A stretch of 64,000 nt of DNA, from positions 60,566 to 124,565 of the forward strand of contig CAXBKQ010000012.1 in NCBI GenBank assembly GCA_963976435.1, read 5' to 3'. The notes under the pieces were generated by a model. That model was not told where the DNA came from. It ran no database searches and worked only from the letters and a program-made list of their open reading frames with translations. The stretch is from CAKZNE01 sp963976435. Lineage in GTDB: Bacteria; Bacteroidota; Bacteroidia; Flavobacteriales; Schleiferiaceae. A program made the position numbers and the translations under genes. This document shows positions 25,103 through 33,165 of this stretch, piece after piece (position 1 is the first letter of the stretch; each line of letters begins with the position of its first letter).

Positions 25103-26821
25103 ATGAATCTTGAAAAAGAGGTAAGGGAGTCTGCTTTAAAGTGGACCTTAGAACCCTACGATATTCAAACCCAAAATGAAACCAAAAAATTACTTGAAAA
25201 AGGAGGAGATGAACTTATTGACGCCTTCTACAAAGCACTAGATTTTGGTACTGGTGGTTTAAGAGGAATAATGGGTGTGGGTAGTAATAGGGTTAATAAA
25301 TATACCTTCGGCGCTGCAACTCAAGGTTTGGCAAATTACCTTTTAAATCAAATTACTGATCAACAAATAAGTGTTGCTATTGCCTATGATAGTAGAAATA
25401 ATTCTAAAGAATTTTCTCAAGAAGTAGCAGCCGTTTTAGCCTCCAATGGTATTAAAGTTTTTCTTTTTGAAGACCTACGACCAACCCCTTCATTATCTTT
25501 TGCAATTAGGCATTTAAATTGTCATGCCGGAATAGTAATTACCGCCTCTCACAACCCGCCAGAATACAATGGTTATAAGGTGTATTGGAATGATGGTGGA
25601 CAATTAGTACCTCCACACGACAAGGGAGTAATTGATGAAGTAAGAAAGGTGGATGTTTCTACCCTTAGTTTCGAATATAAACCCGAATTAATAGAGATAA
25701 TTGGGGAAAAGGTGGATAATGCCTATTTGGATGCCCTACAACAACTCAGTCTTAGCCAGGCTGGAAAAAAAGAGCTTTCTGTAGTTTTCACCAGTATACA
25801 TGGAACTTCAATAGTAATGATGCCCCCAGCTTTTGAAAGGGCAGGCTTCCAAAAATTTCATATTATCGAGGAGCAAGCAAAGCCAGATGGAAATTTCCCA
25901 ACTGTAAAATCCCCAAACCCAGAGGAGGCAGCGGCCTTAGATATGGCCGTTCAGAAGGCTAAAGAGCTGGATGCAGATATGGTTATAGGTACAGACCCAG
26001 ATGCGGATAGGGTAGGAATAGCGGTAAAAAATATGCAAGGGGAAATTGTTTTATTAAATGGCAACCAAGCTGCTTCTGTATTGATTTATTATTTGCTTGA
26101 AAATTGGAAAAAACTAGGCAAATTAGATGGAAAGCAATTTGTAGCTAAAACAATTGTAACCAGCGACTTATTAGAAAAAATTGCGGAAGCTTATGAGGTA
26201 GACTGCCCTAGCGTACTCACCGGATTTAAATGGATAGCAGATATAATTCGCAAAAAAGAAGGTGAACTTCAATTTATTGGCGGTGGTGAAGAAAGCTATG
26301 GCTATATGATTGGAGATATAGTTAGAGATAAGGATGCCATTGCCAGTGGTTTAATGTTAGCAGAAGCTGCAGCATGGGCTAAATCCAAAGGTTCCTCATT
26401 TTACGAATTGTTGATTGATATTTATTGCCAATTTGGATACTACCAGGAAGATCTCCTGTCAATAACTAAAAAGGGTAGAAAAGGAGCAGAAGAAATCGCT
26501 GAATTAATGGAATCCTATAGAAAGAATAGTCCAGAGAAAATTGGTGGTGAAAAGGTGGTGAAAATGCTAGATTACCAAAGTTCTATTGAAGTGGATTTGA
26601 ATAGTGGATCGCGCTATAGCATTGAACTTCCAAAAAGTAATGTTTTACAATTTATTACCGAAAGAGGAAGTAAAATTACGGCAAGACCCTCCGGAACAGA
26701 ACCAAAGATTAAATATTATTTTAGTGTTAATCAAAGCCTAAGTTCCAAAGCTGATTTCCCAAATGCTCAGCGGGAAGTATTCCAAAGAATAGCAGCAATG
26801 AAATCTGATTTAGGATTATAA
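25103..26821 (+). CDS. Phosphoglucomutase/phosphomannomutase family (phospho-sugar mutase)
   Basis: Interconverts hexose-1- and hexose-6-phosphate through a phosphoserine. Four family signatures are present: FGTGGLRG near the N-terminus, the active-site serine in ITASHNPPEYNGYKVYW, the Mg-binding loop GTDPDADRVG, and the phosphate-binding TARPSGTEPKIKYY near the end. The length of 572 residues fits the PGM2-like (alpha-D-phosphohexomutase) subgroup. The substrate, glucose or mannose phosphate or both, is not told by motif alone. It lies 12 bp before a row of envelope-sugar transferase genes. Confidence 0.95.
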   Translation: MNLEKEVRESALKWTLEPYDIQTQNETKKLLEKGGDELIDAFYKALDFGTGGLRGIMGVGSNRVNKYTFGAATQGLANYLLNQITDQQISVAIAYDSRNNSKEFSQEVAAVLASNGIKVFLFEDLRPTPSLSFAIRHLNCHAGIVITASHNPPEYNGYKVYWNDGGQLVPPHDKGVIDEVRKVDVSTLSFEYKPELIEIIGEKVDNAYLDALQQLSLSQAGKKELSVVFTSIHGTSIVMMPPAFERAGFQKFHIIEEQAKPDGNFPTVKSPNPEEAAALDMAVQKAKELDADMVIGTDPDADRVGIAVKNMQGEIVLLNGNQAASVLIYYLLENWKKLGKLDGKQFVAKTIVTSDLLEKIAEAYEVDCPSVLTGFKWIADIIRKKEGELQFIGGGEESYGYMIGDIVRDKDAIASGLMLAEAAAWAKSKGSSFYELLIDIYCQFGYYQEDLLSITKKGRKGAEEIAELMESYRKNSPEKIGGEKVVKMLDYQSSIEVDLNSGSRYSIELPKSNVLQFITERGSKITARPSGTEPKIKYYFSVNQSLSSKADFPNAQREVFQRIAAMKSDLGL

Positions 26822-26833
26822 GCTATTACATTA

Positions 26834-28525
26834 ATGAAAAGTAAATATCTGTGGCTTTTTATCCTGGCCACTATCGTTTATATAATTGGGTTCAACATTA
26901 CCATTATGGATGTAGACTCTGCACAGTACGCGAGTATTAGCAGGGAGATGGCCGAAACAAACGAGTATTTACAAGTGAAACACAGAGGGGAGGATTATTT
27001 GGATAAACCTCCCTTACTTTTTTGGATTAGCTCTTTCTTTTTTGAAATTTTCGGCTTTCACAATTGGTCTTTCAAAATAGGATCCTTTCTTTTTACTCTG
27101 CTAGGGGTTTTTAGCACCTTTAAACTAGCAAAATTATTATACTCTAAAAGAGTAGGGCAAAATGCCGCTATAATCCTATTTTCCTCTCAGGCCTATTTCC
27201 TTTTTAATAATGATGTTAGAACCGATACTATTCTCACTGGAGCGGTAATTTTTGCCATTTGGCAGTGGATGGAATGGTTGAAAAATCCAAAATGGAAATG
27301 GATTTTTGGCATGAGCCTAGGGGTAGCTTTGGCCATGCTGAGCAAAGGGCCAATAGGACTTATGGTGCCGGTAATTGCTGTAGGTAGCTATATTTTGGGA
27401 ACAAAATCATGGGGGAAAATATTTCGTTGGGAATATCTTATTATGCTGGCTTTAGTGGCCGTATTTATTAGCCCCATGCTTTATGGCCTCTATACTCAAT
27501 TCGACCTACATCCAGAGAAAATCACCCAAATGGTTAGTCCTGATGGTCAAAAACCAGAAAAGGGGGTAAGTGGCTTGGAATTTTACTTTTGGACACAAAG
27601 CTTTGGGAGGATTACCGGTGAAAATGTTTGGCAAGACAATTCTGGTCCCTTCTTTTTTATTCATAATTTTTTGTGGTCCTTTTTACCTTGGTCTTTGATT
27701 TTTATTCCTGCATTTTTTAAGAGGATGAGAGACATTGTTTCCTCCTGGTTTGGGAAGGGGAAAAGTCCTTTATGGTTAAGTGCTTTAGGATTTTTATTGC
27801 CCTTCCTCGTATTATCTACTTCCTCTTATAAATTACCGCATTATATTTTTCCGCTTTATCCATTAGCTGCAATATTAATCGCCTCTTGGTGGGAAGAAAT
27901 TAAAATTTCAGCAGATCGAAAAAAATGGTTTGGAATAGCCAAATCTTTCCAATGGCTGGTTTTTTTGTGCTGTACTTTTATAATGCTACTCATTTTCTTT
28001 AAATTCTTCCCCAAAGCACCCTTAGTATTAGCCTTCTTCACCTTTGGAATTTTGGCTTTAGCATATTTTACATTGATAAAATTCAGAAGGTCTGATTCTT
28101 TAATTATTTCGGGAGTATTGTTAGCTTGTTCCATCAATTTTATGATGAACTCATGGTTTTATCCGCAGCTAACATCCTATCAAGGTGGAAACCAACTTGT
28201 TGATCGTTTGGAGGAGCATAAAATACCTGCTAAGAATACTTATTTGTATTCCTATTATTCCTTTAGTTACCACTATTATCAAAAATCAGATCTCAATTTA
28301 GTTTCAGAATCTAAACTGTTTTCTCGGGTAGATAACCGCAGGGATTCTTACCTCATCTTTCCCGAAAATAATTTGGAGCATTTGAATTCTAAATTCCTTT
28401 TGGAGCCTATAGATTCCGTAAAATATCACCCTGTCACTCGATTGTCACTACCCTTTTTGATGAGCAATACTAGAGCAGAAAATTTGCAAACACTTTATAT
28501 TTCAAAAATTGTCGACTACAAATAA
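26834..28525 (+). CDS. ArnT-like glycosyltransferase family 39/83 membrane protein
   Basis: A polytopic membrane glycosyltransferase of 563 residues in the PMT/ArnT class, which uses a polyprenyl-phosphate sugar as donor. It has about ten or more membrane segments. The extracytoplasmic first loop carries MDVDSAQYASISREM, where the acidic residue acts as the catalytic base in the family. A second conserved stretch is DYLDKPPLLFW. The C-terminal about 120 residues form a soluble periplasmic part. It is overlapped by the second transferase gene by 17 bp. Acceptor and sugar are unknown. Confidence 0.85.
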   Translation: MKSKYLWLFILATIVYIIGFNITIMDVDSAQYASISREMAETNEYLQVKHRGEDYLDKPPLLFWISSFFFEIFGFHNWSFKIGSFLFTLLGVFSTFKLAKLLYSKRVGQNAAIILFSSQAYFLFNNDVRTDTILTGAVIFAIWQWMEWLKNPKWKWIFGMSLGVALAMLSKGPIGLMVPVIAVGSYILGTKSWGKIFRWEYLIMLALVAVFISPMLYGLYTQFDLHPEKITQMVSPDGQKPEKGVSGLEFYFWTQSFGRITGENVWQDNSGPFFFIHNFLWSFLPWSLIFIPAFFKRMRDIVSSWFGKGKSPLWLSALGFLLPFLVLSTSSYKLPHYIFPLYPLAAILIASWWEEIKISADRKKWFGIAKSFQWLVFLCCTFIMLLIFFKFFPKAPLVLAFFTFGILALAYFTLIKFRRSDSLIISGVLLACSINFMMNSWFYPQLTSYQGGNQLVDRLEEHKIPAKNTYLYSYYSFSYHYYQKSDLNLVSESKLFSRVDNRRDSYLIFPENNLEHLNSKFLLEPIDSVKYHPVTRLSLPFLMSNTRAENLQTLYISKIVDYK

Positions 28526-29924
28526 AAGTCTATGGACCCTGCCATTTTTGGTATTTTCAATTTTGTTAATACCGAATTTTTTCCGTCATGGAATTTTTAT
28601 GGATGGTAATATTTATGCAAGTCTATCTAGGAATTTGGCATTTGGAATAGGAAACTTTTGGGATCCTAGTCTTTCGGAATATTTTGGAAAGGAATTTCAC
28701 GATCATCCTCCGCTTGCATTTGGAATACAAGCTCTATTTTTTAAACTTATAGGGGATTATTTCTGGGTGGAGAAATTGTATTCTATTTTCATATTAATTG
28801 GTCACCTTTTTTTAATTAAGGCCTTTTGGAAGGAAATTTTTCCAAATTCTAAAAAGAATCTCTGGCTCTTATTTTTATTATATGCTTTAGTGCCTACTAT
28901 TAGTTGGAGTTTCAGTAATAATATGCTGGAGAATACTATGGCTCTTTTTTCAGGTATGGCCATTTTTATTCTTTTTAAAAATAGACAGCAATTCAAATGG
29001 TGGCACCTACTTTTGGCCGCCTTTTTTGTGGTTTGTGCTTTCCATACCAAAGGACCAGTTTCCTTGTATCCCTTGGCAACACCATTTTTTCTATTCCTTT
29101 GTTTTAAAGAAATTAGTTTTTGGAAAATGCTTTTGCAAAGTATTGCCTTGCTGGCTTTTTCTTTAGGAATTTTCGCCCTTGTTTATTTCAGTTCGGTAGA
29201 GGCGGCTGAAAGTTGGACCATATACTTTAACAAACAGGTGCTGGGAACTATCACGGCAGAAAACCCAAGCTATGGTGTTAGGAGAAGCTTTATCTTAGAG
29301 AGGTTGATTTTAGAAATGATAATTCCACTTGTATTGGCGCTTATTTACCTCATCATTTCAAAAACCAAAAAGCTTAAAATTAATTTTCAAACTGCCTTTA
29401 TTAGCTTTTTTATTTTCAGTGGATTAAGTGCCATCCTGCCCATAATGATTAGTCCAAAGCAATGGAGTTTTTATACAGTTCCTTCCATACTTTACCTAGT
29501 TATTGCCTTGGCTATTATTATTGTTCAGATATCTTCAAAACTCCAAAAGAGCTTGAAACAAAGGCATTTTAAATGGATAAATGGTATGGGCTTGGCTGGG
29601 ATTATAATCGTTTTTATAATTTCTTTAAACTCCTTTGGCGAACTGAGTAGGGACAAAGGCAAATTAGGAGGTATAATGGAAATATGTGAAATACTTCCAA
29701 AGAATTCCCTGGTTTCTGCAGATCCCATCTACTCCAATGACTGGAATTTGAATACCTATTTTATTCGCTACAACTATATTACCTTAGACTATAATAATTT
29801 GGAAAGAGAATTTTTTGTTGGTGACAGAAATTCAAAAGTTGATACTAGCTATCAGCTTGTTTACCAAAAGGAGGGGGAAGAATTAGTACTTTTTAAAAGA
29901 AATCAGCGTGATGCAAATAAATAG
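28509..29924 (+). CDS. Second ArnT-like glycosyltransferase, overlapping the first
   Basis: A 471-residue membrane protein of the same class, with the acidic motif FMDGNIYASLSRNLA and DHPPLAFGIQALFFK in the first loop and about ten hydrophobic segments. No ATG exists before the first membrane helix. The start used is TTG 28509, which lies inside the upstream gene (17-bp overlap), so translation is probably coupled. It is shorter at the C-terminus than its neighbour. The two may act on different acceptors or sugars, but this is inference. Confidence 0.8.
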   Translation: MSTTNKSLWTLPFLVFSILLIPNFFRHGIFMDGNIYASLSRNLAFGIGNFWDPSLSEYFGKEFHDHPPLAFGIQALFFKLIGDYFWVEKLYSIFILIGHLFLIKAFWKEIFPNSKKNLWLLFLLYALVPTISWSFSNNMLENTMALFSGMAIFILFKNRQQFKWWHLLLAAFFVVCAFHTKGPVSLYPLATPFFLFLCFKEISFWKMLLQSIALLAFSLGIFALVYFSSVEAAESWTIYFNKQVLGTITAENPSYGVRRSFILERLILEMIIPLVLALIYLIISKTKKLKINFQTAFISFFIFSGLSAILPIMISPKQWSFYTVPSILYLVIALAIIIVQISSKLQKSLKQRHFKWINGMGLAGIIIVFIISLNSFGELSRDKGKLGGIMEICEILPKNSLVSADPIYSNDWNLNTYFIRYNYITLDYNNLEREFFVGDRNSKVDTSYQLVYQKEGEELVLFKRNQRDANK

Positions 29925-31155
29925 ATTCTTTAGTATAGGAATTATTTTGATAACCTTTATGGCTTGTAATTCCAACCATGGTTCTGATAATTCTTCAAGT
30001 GGAACAGCGGAAATGGTAAAGGATGAACACTGGAGGGCAGTTTTTCAATTAAACGATAGCACAGAACTACCTTTCATACTTGATTGGATTCCGAATGATA
30101 CAAACCCACAACTGGTGGTTTATAATGCCGAAGAAAAGCTTATTGCCAATTCTTTTGTTAAGAAAGGAGATTCCATGCTTATTGGTTTTCCTGTTTTCGC
30201 CAATTTTTTGATTTTTAAATCTTTTGGAAATAGACTTAGCGGTTATTTTATTAATCCTGATAAAAGAAATTATAGAATTCCTTTTAGGGCAGATAAAAGT
30301 TCGGCGGAGAGGTTTCCTTCAAAGGAAGATGCTTGCTGTAAAATAAATGGGAAATGGGCTGTAAAATTCAGTCCAAATTCTGAAGATGAATATCCAGCCA
30401 TAGCTCATTTTATACAAGAAGGAAACAAATTGTCAGGAACCTTTTTAACAGAAACGGGAGACTATAGATATTTAGAGGGAAATATTAGTGGTGAAAACCT
30501 TAATCTATCCACCTTTGACGGGGCTCACCTTTTCTTGTTTGCCGGTAAAATAGTGGATGAGAAAATTCAAGGTGCATTTTATTCTGGACTGAGTTGGTAT
30601 GAGCCTTGGGAAGCAAAAAGAGACGATAATTTTGAGCTTAGAAATTCAGATTCCCTTACCTTTTTGAAACCGGCTTATGATTCCCTTTATTTTAGTTTTC
30701 CCAATTCCGATGGAATGATGATAAGCCTAGGGGATAGCCTTTATAAAAACAAGGCTCTAATTGTTCAGCTTATGGGCACTTGGTGCCCGAATTGTTTGGA
30801 TGAATCGAGGTATTTAAAATCCGTATATGAGGAATATCATTCTCAGGGTTTAGAAATTATTTCTTTGGCCTTTGAAAGGATGAAAAATGAAAAGACTGCT
30901 TTTAATAGGATTGAAAAATTAAAGAGGGATTTAGAATTGCCCTATCAAATTCTTTTGGCGGGATCTTCCAATAAAGCAGAGGCGGTAAAATCATTGCCTA
31001 TGTTAAATCATATAATGAGTTATCCCACAGCTATTTATTTAAATAAGGAGCATGAAATAGTGAAAATCCATACGGGTTTTGCTGGGCCAGGTACTCCTGT
31101 TTATGATAAATATGTAGAAGAAAATAAAATTTTGTTGGAGCAAATCCTAAAATAA
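29911..31155 (+). CDS. TlpA-like thioredoxin lipoprotein
   Basis: A 415-residue envelope protein: a signal peptide with lipobox FMAC, an N-terminal beta-rich domain of about 230 residues, and a C-terminal thioredoxin-fold domain with the redox motif MGTWCPNCLDESRYL. Such proteins exchange disulfides of periplasmic substrates. I prefer ATG 29911 over GTG 29908. It overlaps the preceding glycosyltransferase gene by 14 bp and so belongs to the same transcription unit. Its connection to the glycosyltransferases is only by position. Confidence 0.85.
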   Translation: MQINRFFSIGIILITFMACNSNHGSDNSSSGTAEMVKDEHWRAVFQLNDSTELPFILDWIPNDTNPQLVVYNAEEKLIANSFVKKGDSMLIGFPVFANFLIFKSFGNRLSGYFINPDKRNYRIPFRADKSSAERFPSKEDACCKINGKWAVKFSPNSEDEYPAIAHFIQEGNKLSGTFLTETGDYRYLEGNISGENLNLSTFDGAHLFLFAGKIVDEKIQGAFYSGLSWYEPWEAKRDDNFELRNSDSLTFLKPAYDSLYFSFPNSDGMMISLGDSLYKNKALIVQLMGTWCPNCLDESRYLKSVYEEYHSQGLEIISLAFERMKNEKTAFNRIEKLKRDLELPYQILLAGSSNKAEAVKSLPMLNHIMSYPTAIYLNKEHEIVKIHTGFAGPGTPVYDKYVEENKILLEQILK

Positions 31156-31209
31156 GCTCTTGCATCAAAAATTCGTAATCTTGCAATCTCAAAAGAATTC
31201 TCAATCAAT

Positions 31210-32097
31210 ATGAAAAATATCACTGTTATTGGAGCAGGAACCATGGGAAATGGAATTGTTCATGTTTTCGCTCAAAAAGGATATCAGGTAAACCTGGTAG
31301 ATATTAGCCAATCGAGTATAGATAAAGGCCTTGCTACCATTGGAAAAAATTTAGATCGTCAAATCAAAAAGGAAATTATTTCCGAAAGTGATAAGAATAT
31401 TACCCTTGGCAATATAAAGACCTTCACAGAGCTATCGGAAGGAGTAAAAGGGGCCGATTTAGTAGTGGAAGCAGCTACGGAAAATGTAGATTTAAAACTA
31501 AAAATATTCAAGGATTTAGAGGAGCTTTGTGATTCTAAAACCGTCTTAGCGACTAATACATCTTCCATTTCTATCACTAAAATTGCAGCTGTTACCAAGA
31601 GGCCTGACAAAGTTATTGGGATGCATTTTATGAATCCTGTTCCAGTAATGAAGCTGGTGGAAATAATTAGAGGATATTCTACCTCCGATGAAGTATGTAA
31701 GCAAATTGTGGATTTGTCAGCAGACCTAGGAAAAGTACCTGTAGAATGTAATGATTATCCTGGTTTTGTGGCCAATAGAATTTTGATGCCCATGATTAAT
31801 GAGGCTATTATTAGTCTTCATGAAGGGGTAGCTGGTGTTTCGGAAATTGATACGATAATGAAATTGGGAATGGCTCATCCTATGGGGCCCTTGCAATTAG
31901 CTGATTTTATTGGATTAGATGTTTGCCTTTCTATTTTAAGAGTGCTACATGATGGACTAGGAAACCCTAAATATGCACCCTGCCCATTATTGGTGAATAT
32001 GGTGATGGCCGGAAAATTAGGTGTTAAATCTGGTGAGGGATATTACGATTACTCTAATGGGATAAAAGAGGCCAAAGTTTCAAATCAATTCAGCTAA
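31210..32097 (+). CDS. 3-hydroxybutyryl-CoA dehydrogenase
   Basis: Oxidises (S)-3-hydroxyacyl-CoA (short chain) with NAD(P)+ or reduces acetoacetyl-CoA, in fatty-acid or butanoate metabolism. The Rossmann motif GAGTMGNGI starts at residue 7, catalytic His/Asn are in GMHFMNPVPVMKLVEII, and DYPGFVANRILMP and HPMGPLQLADFIGLD belong to the dimerisation part. Length 295 residues, typical of single-domain HBD. It has its own terminator. The direction of the reaction in the cell cannot be judged, since no thiolase or crotonase gene lies nearby. Confidence 0.95.
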   Translation: MKNITVIGAGTMGNGIVHVFAQKGYQVNLVDISQSSIDKGLATIGKNLDRQIKKEIISESDKNITLGNIKTFTELSEGVKGADLVVEAATENVDLKLKIFKDLEELCDSKTVLATNTSSISITKIAAVTKRPDKVIGMHFMNPVPVMKLVEIIRGYSTSDEVCKQIVDLSADLGKVPVECNDYPGFVANRILMPMINEAIISLHEGVAGVSEIDTIMKLGMAHPMGPLQLADFIGLDVCLSILRVLHDGLGNPKYAPCPLLVNMVMAGKLGVKSGEGYYDYSNGIKEAKVSNQFS

Positions 32098-32122
32098 TTA
32101 CCAATTTAATTTATTCCTATTC

Positions 32123-32150
32123 AAAACCGCTGTACCACAGCGGTTTTTTT
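32123..32150 (+). terminator. Terminator after the hydroxybutyryl-CoA dehydrogenase gene
   Basis: A perfect 11-bp stem (32123-32133 with 32137-32147), a 3-base loop and a run of T residues. Confidence 0.9.
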
Positions 32151-32280
32151 GTTTTGAAAAGTTTTCAAAGATGATTTAAATCATAGTATTGGGATAGCCT
32201 ATATTGTTTATTAGCTGACTAAAGTAAAATCCAATAAAATTCAATTTTGCCAAGTGAAAACTTTTAGAAATTAGAACAGT

Positions 32281-32886
32281 ATGAATAAATCAGAAATAAT
32301 AAAAGGAGCTTTGAATAAAAGCATGACCTATCGGGAGTATCGCAGTCTTATTGATGACCTAATGGAAAACAATAAAACCACTGGGGAGAATCATAGTGAG
32401 GCCATGATAAATTATACCCAATTGAACTTAGCGAGAATGAATAAGTGGGATAAGCGATTTATTCCTTCAGAGGAGGCTAAAGCCATTGTAGGTTCGGAAA
32501 AAAAGGAAATTTGGTTGCTCATAACCGAAGCTTGGTGTGGTGATGCTGCACACAATGTTCCTGTACTTCACAAATTGGCAGAGTTAAATCCCAATGTAGA
32601 TTTAAGATTGGTATTGAGAGACGAGAATTTAAATCTTATGGATTTGTATCTAACCAATGGAGGTAGAAGTATTCCCAAATTAATACGATTGGAAGCCGAC
32701 GGTTTGAAAGAAATTGATACTTGGGGACCAAGACCTAAAGCCGCCCAAGAAATGGTAATGGATGCCAAAAAAAATGGTGTTGATCATGATGAGTATGTAA
32801 AGCAACTACAAATTTGGTACGCTAGAGATATGGGAAAAACTATGGAAGCCGAAATTCTAGATGCATTAAAGGCAAAGGTTATTTAG
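32281..32886 (+). CDS. Thioredoxin-like protein with a single active-site cysteine
   Basis: A 201-residue cytoplasmic protein with a thioredoxin fold: after an N-terminal helical part it has IWLLITEAWCGDAAHNVPVL, matching the thioredoxin active-site strand and helix, and GGRSIPKLI, the cis-proline region. The usual CxxC is reduced to CGDA, so it cannot form the standard intramolecular disulfide. It resembles the Bacteroidota/Bacillota Thioredoxin_9-like group. The gene stands alone between terminators. Confidence 0.8.
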   Translation: MNKSEIIKGALNKSMTYREYRSLIDDLMENNKTTGENHSEAMINYTQLNLARMNKWDKRFIPSEEAKAIVGSEKKEIWLLITEAWCGDAAHNVPVLHKLAELNPNVDLRLVLRDENLNLMDLYLTNGGRSIPKLIRLEADGLKEIDTWGPRPKAAQEMVMDAKKNGVDHDEYVKQLQIWYARDMGKTMEAEILDALKAKVI

Positions 32887-32890
32887 AATT

Positions 32891-33163
32891 TTAAAGATTT
32901 CTATCCATAGAATCTTTATGGCTTAAATACATTTTTTCAAAGTGGCTTTGAACCTCTTCAAAAAAGGAGGAATCAAGCCACTTTTTTATTTCCTCTAAAT
33001 TATTGGCCTTATTTTTAGGAAGCTTATAACATTGCTTCATGGGCCCAGCTTCAATTTCTATATAGAAATGGCTATCTAAGGCATATGCAACGATTCGATA
33101 TTTAGGATGGGGGATATTGGCCAGAATTCGCATGTATTCGATTTTTGGCAAATGTAAGTTCAA
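32891..33163 (-). CDS. Conserved-looking hypothetical protein
   Basis: A soluble protein of up to 90 residues, with no signal peptide. It has an N-terminal beta-strand-rich part (YRIVAYALDSHFYIEIEAGP) and a C-terminal helical part (EEIKKWLDSSFFEEVQSHFEKM). The frame starts with TTG 33163; ATG 33133 would give an 80-residue form. It lies 2 bp after the stop of the giant T9SS protein and so could be translated from the same mRNA, but nothing ties it functionally. It looks like a real protein, although I cannot name a family. Confidence 0.55.
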   Translation of the reverse strand: MNLHLPKIEYMRILANIPHPKYRIVAYALDSHFYIEIEAGPMKQCYKLPKNKANNLEEIKKWLDSSFFEEVQSHFEKMYLSHKDSMDRNL

Positions 33164-33165
33164 TT

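Noticed and set aside
31160..31183. Promoter-like TTG and TAATCTTG before the hydroxybutyryl-CoA dehydrogenase gene
   Set aside because: The spacer is only 13 bases, shorter than the 17-23 expected.
32895..32919. Hairpin between the thioredoxin-like gene and the 90-residue gene as a terminator
   Set aside because: The stem is interrupted by a bulge, has no T-run, and lies inside the coding end of the minus-strand gene.
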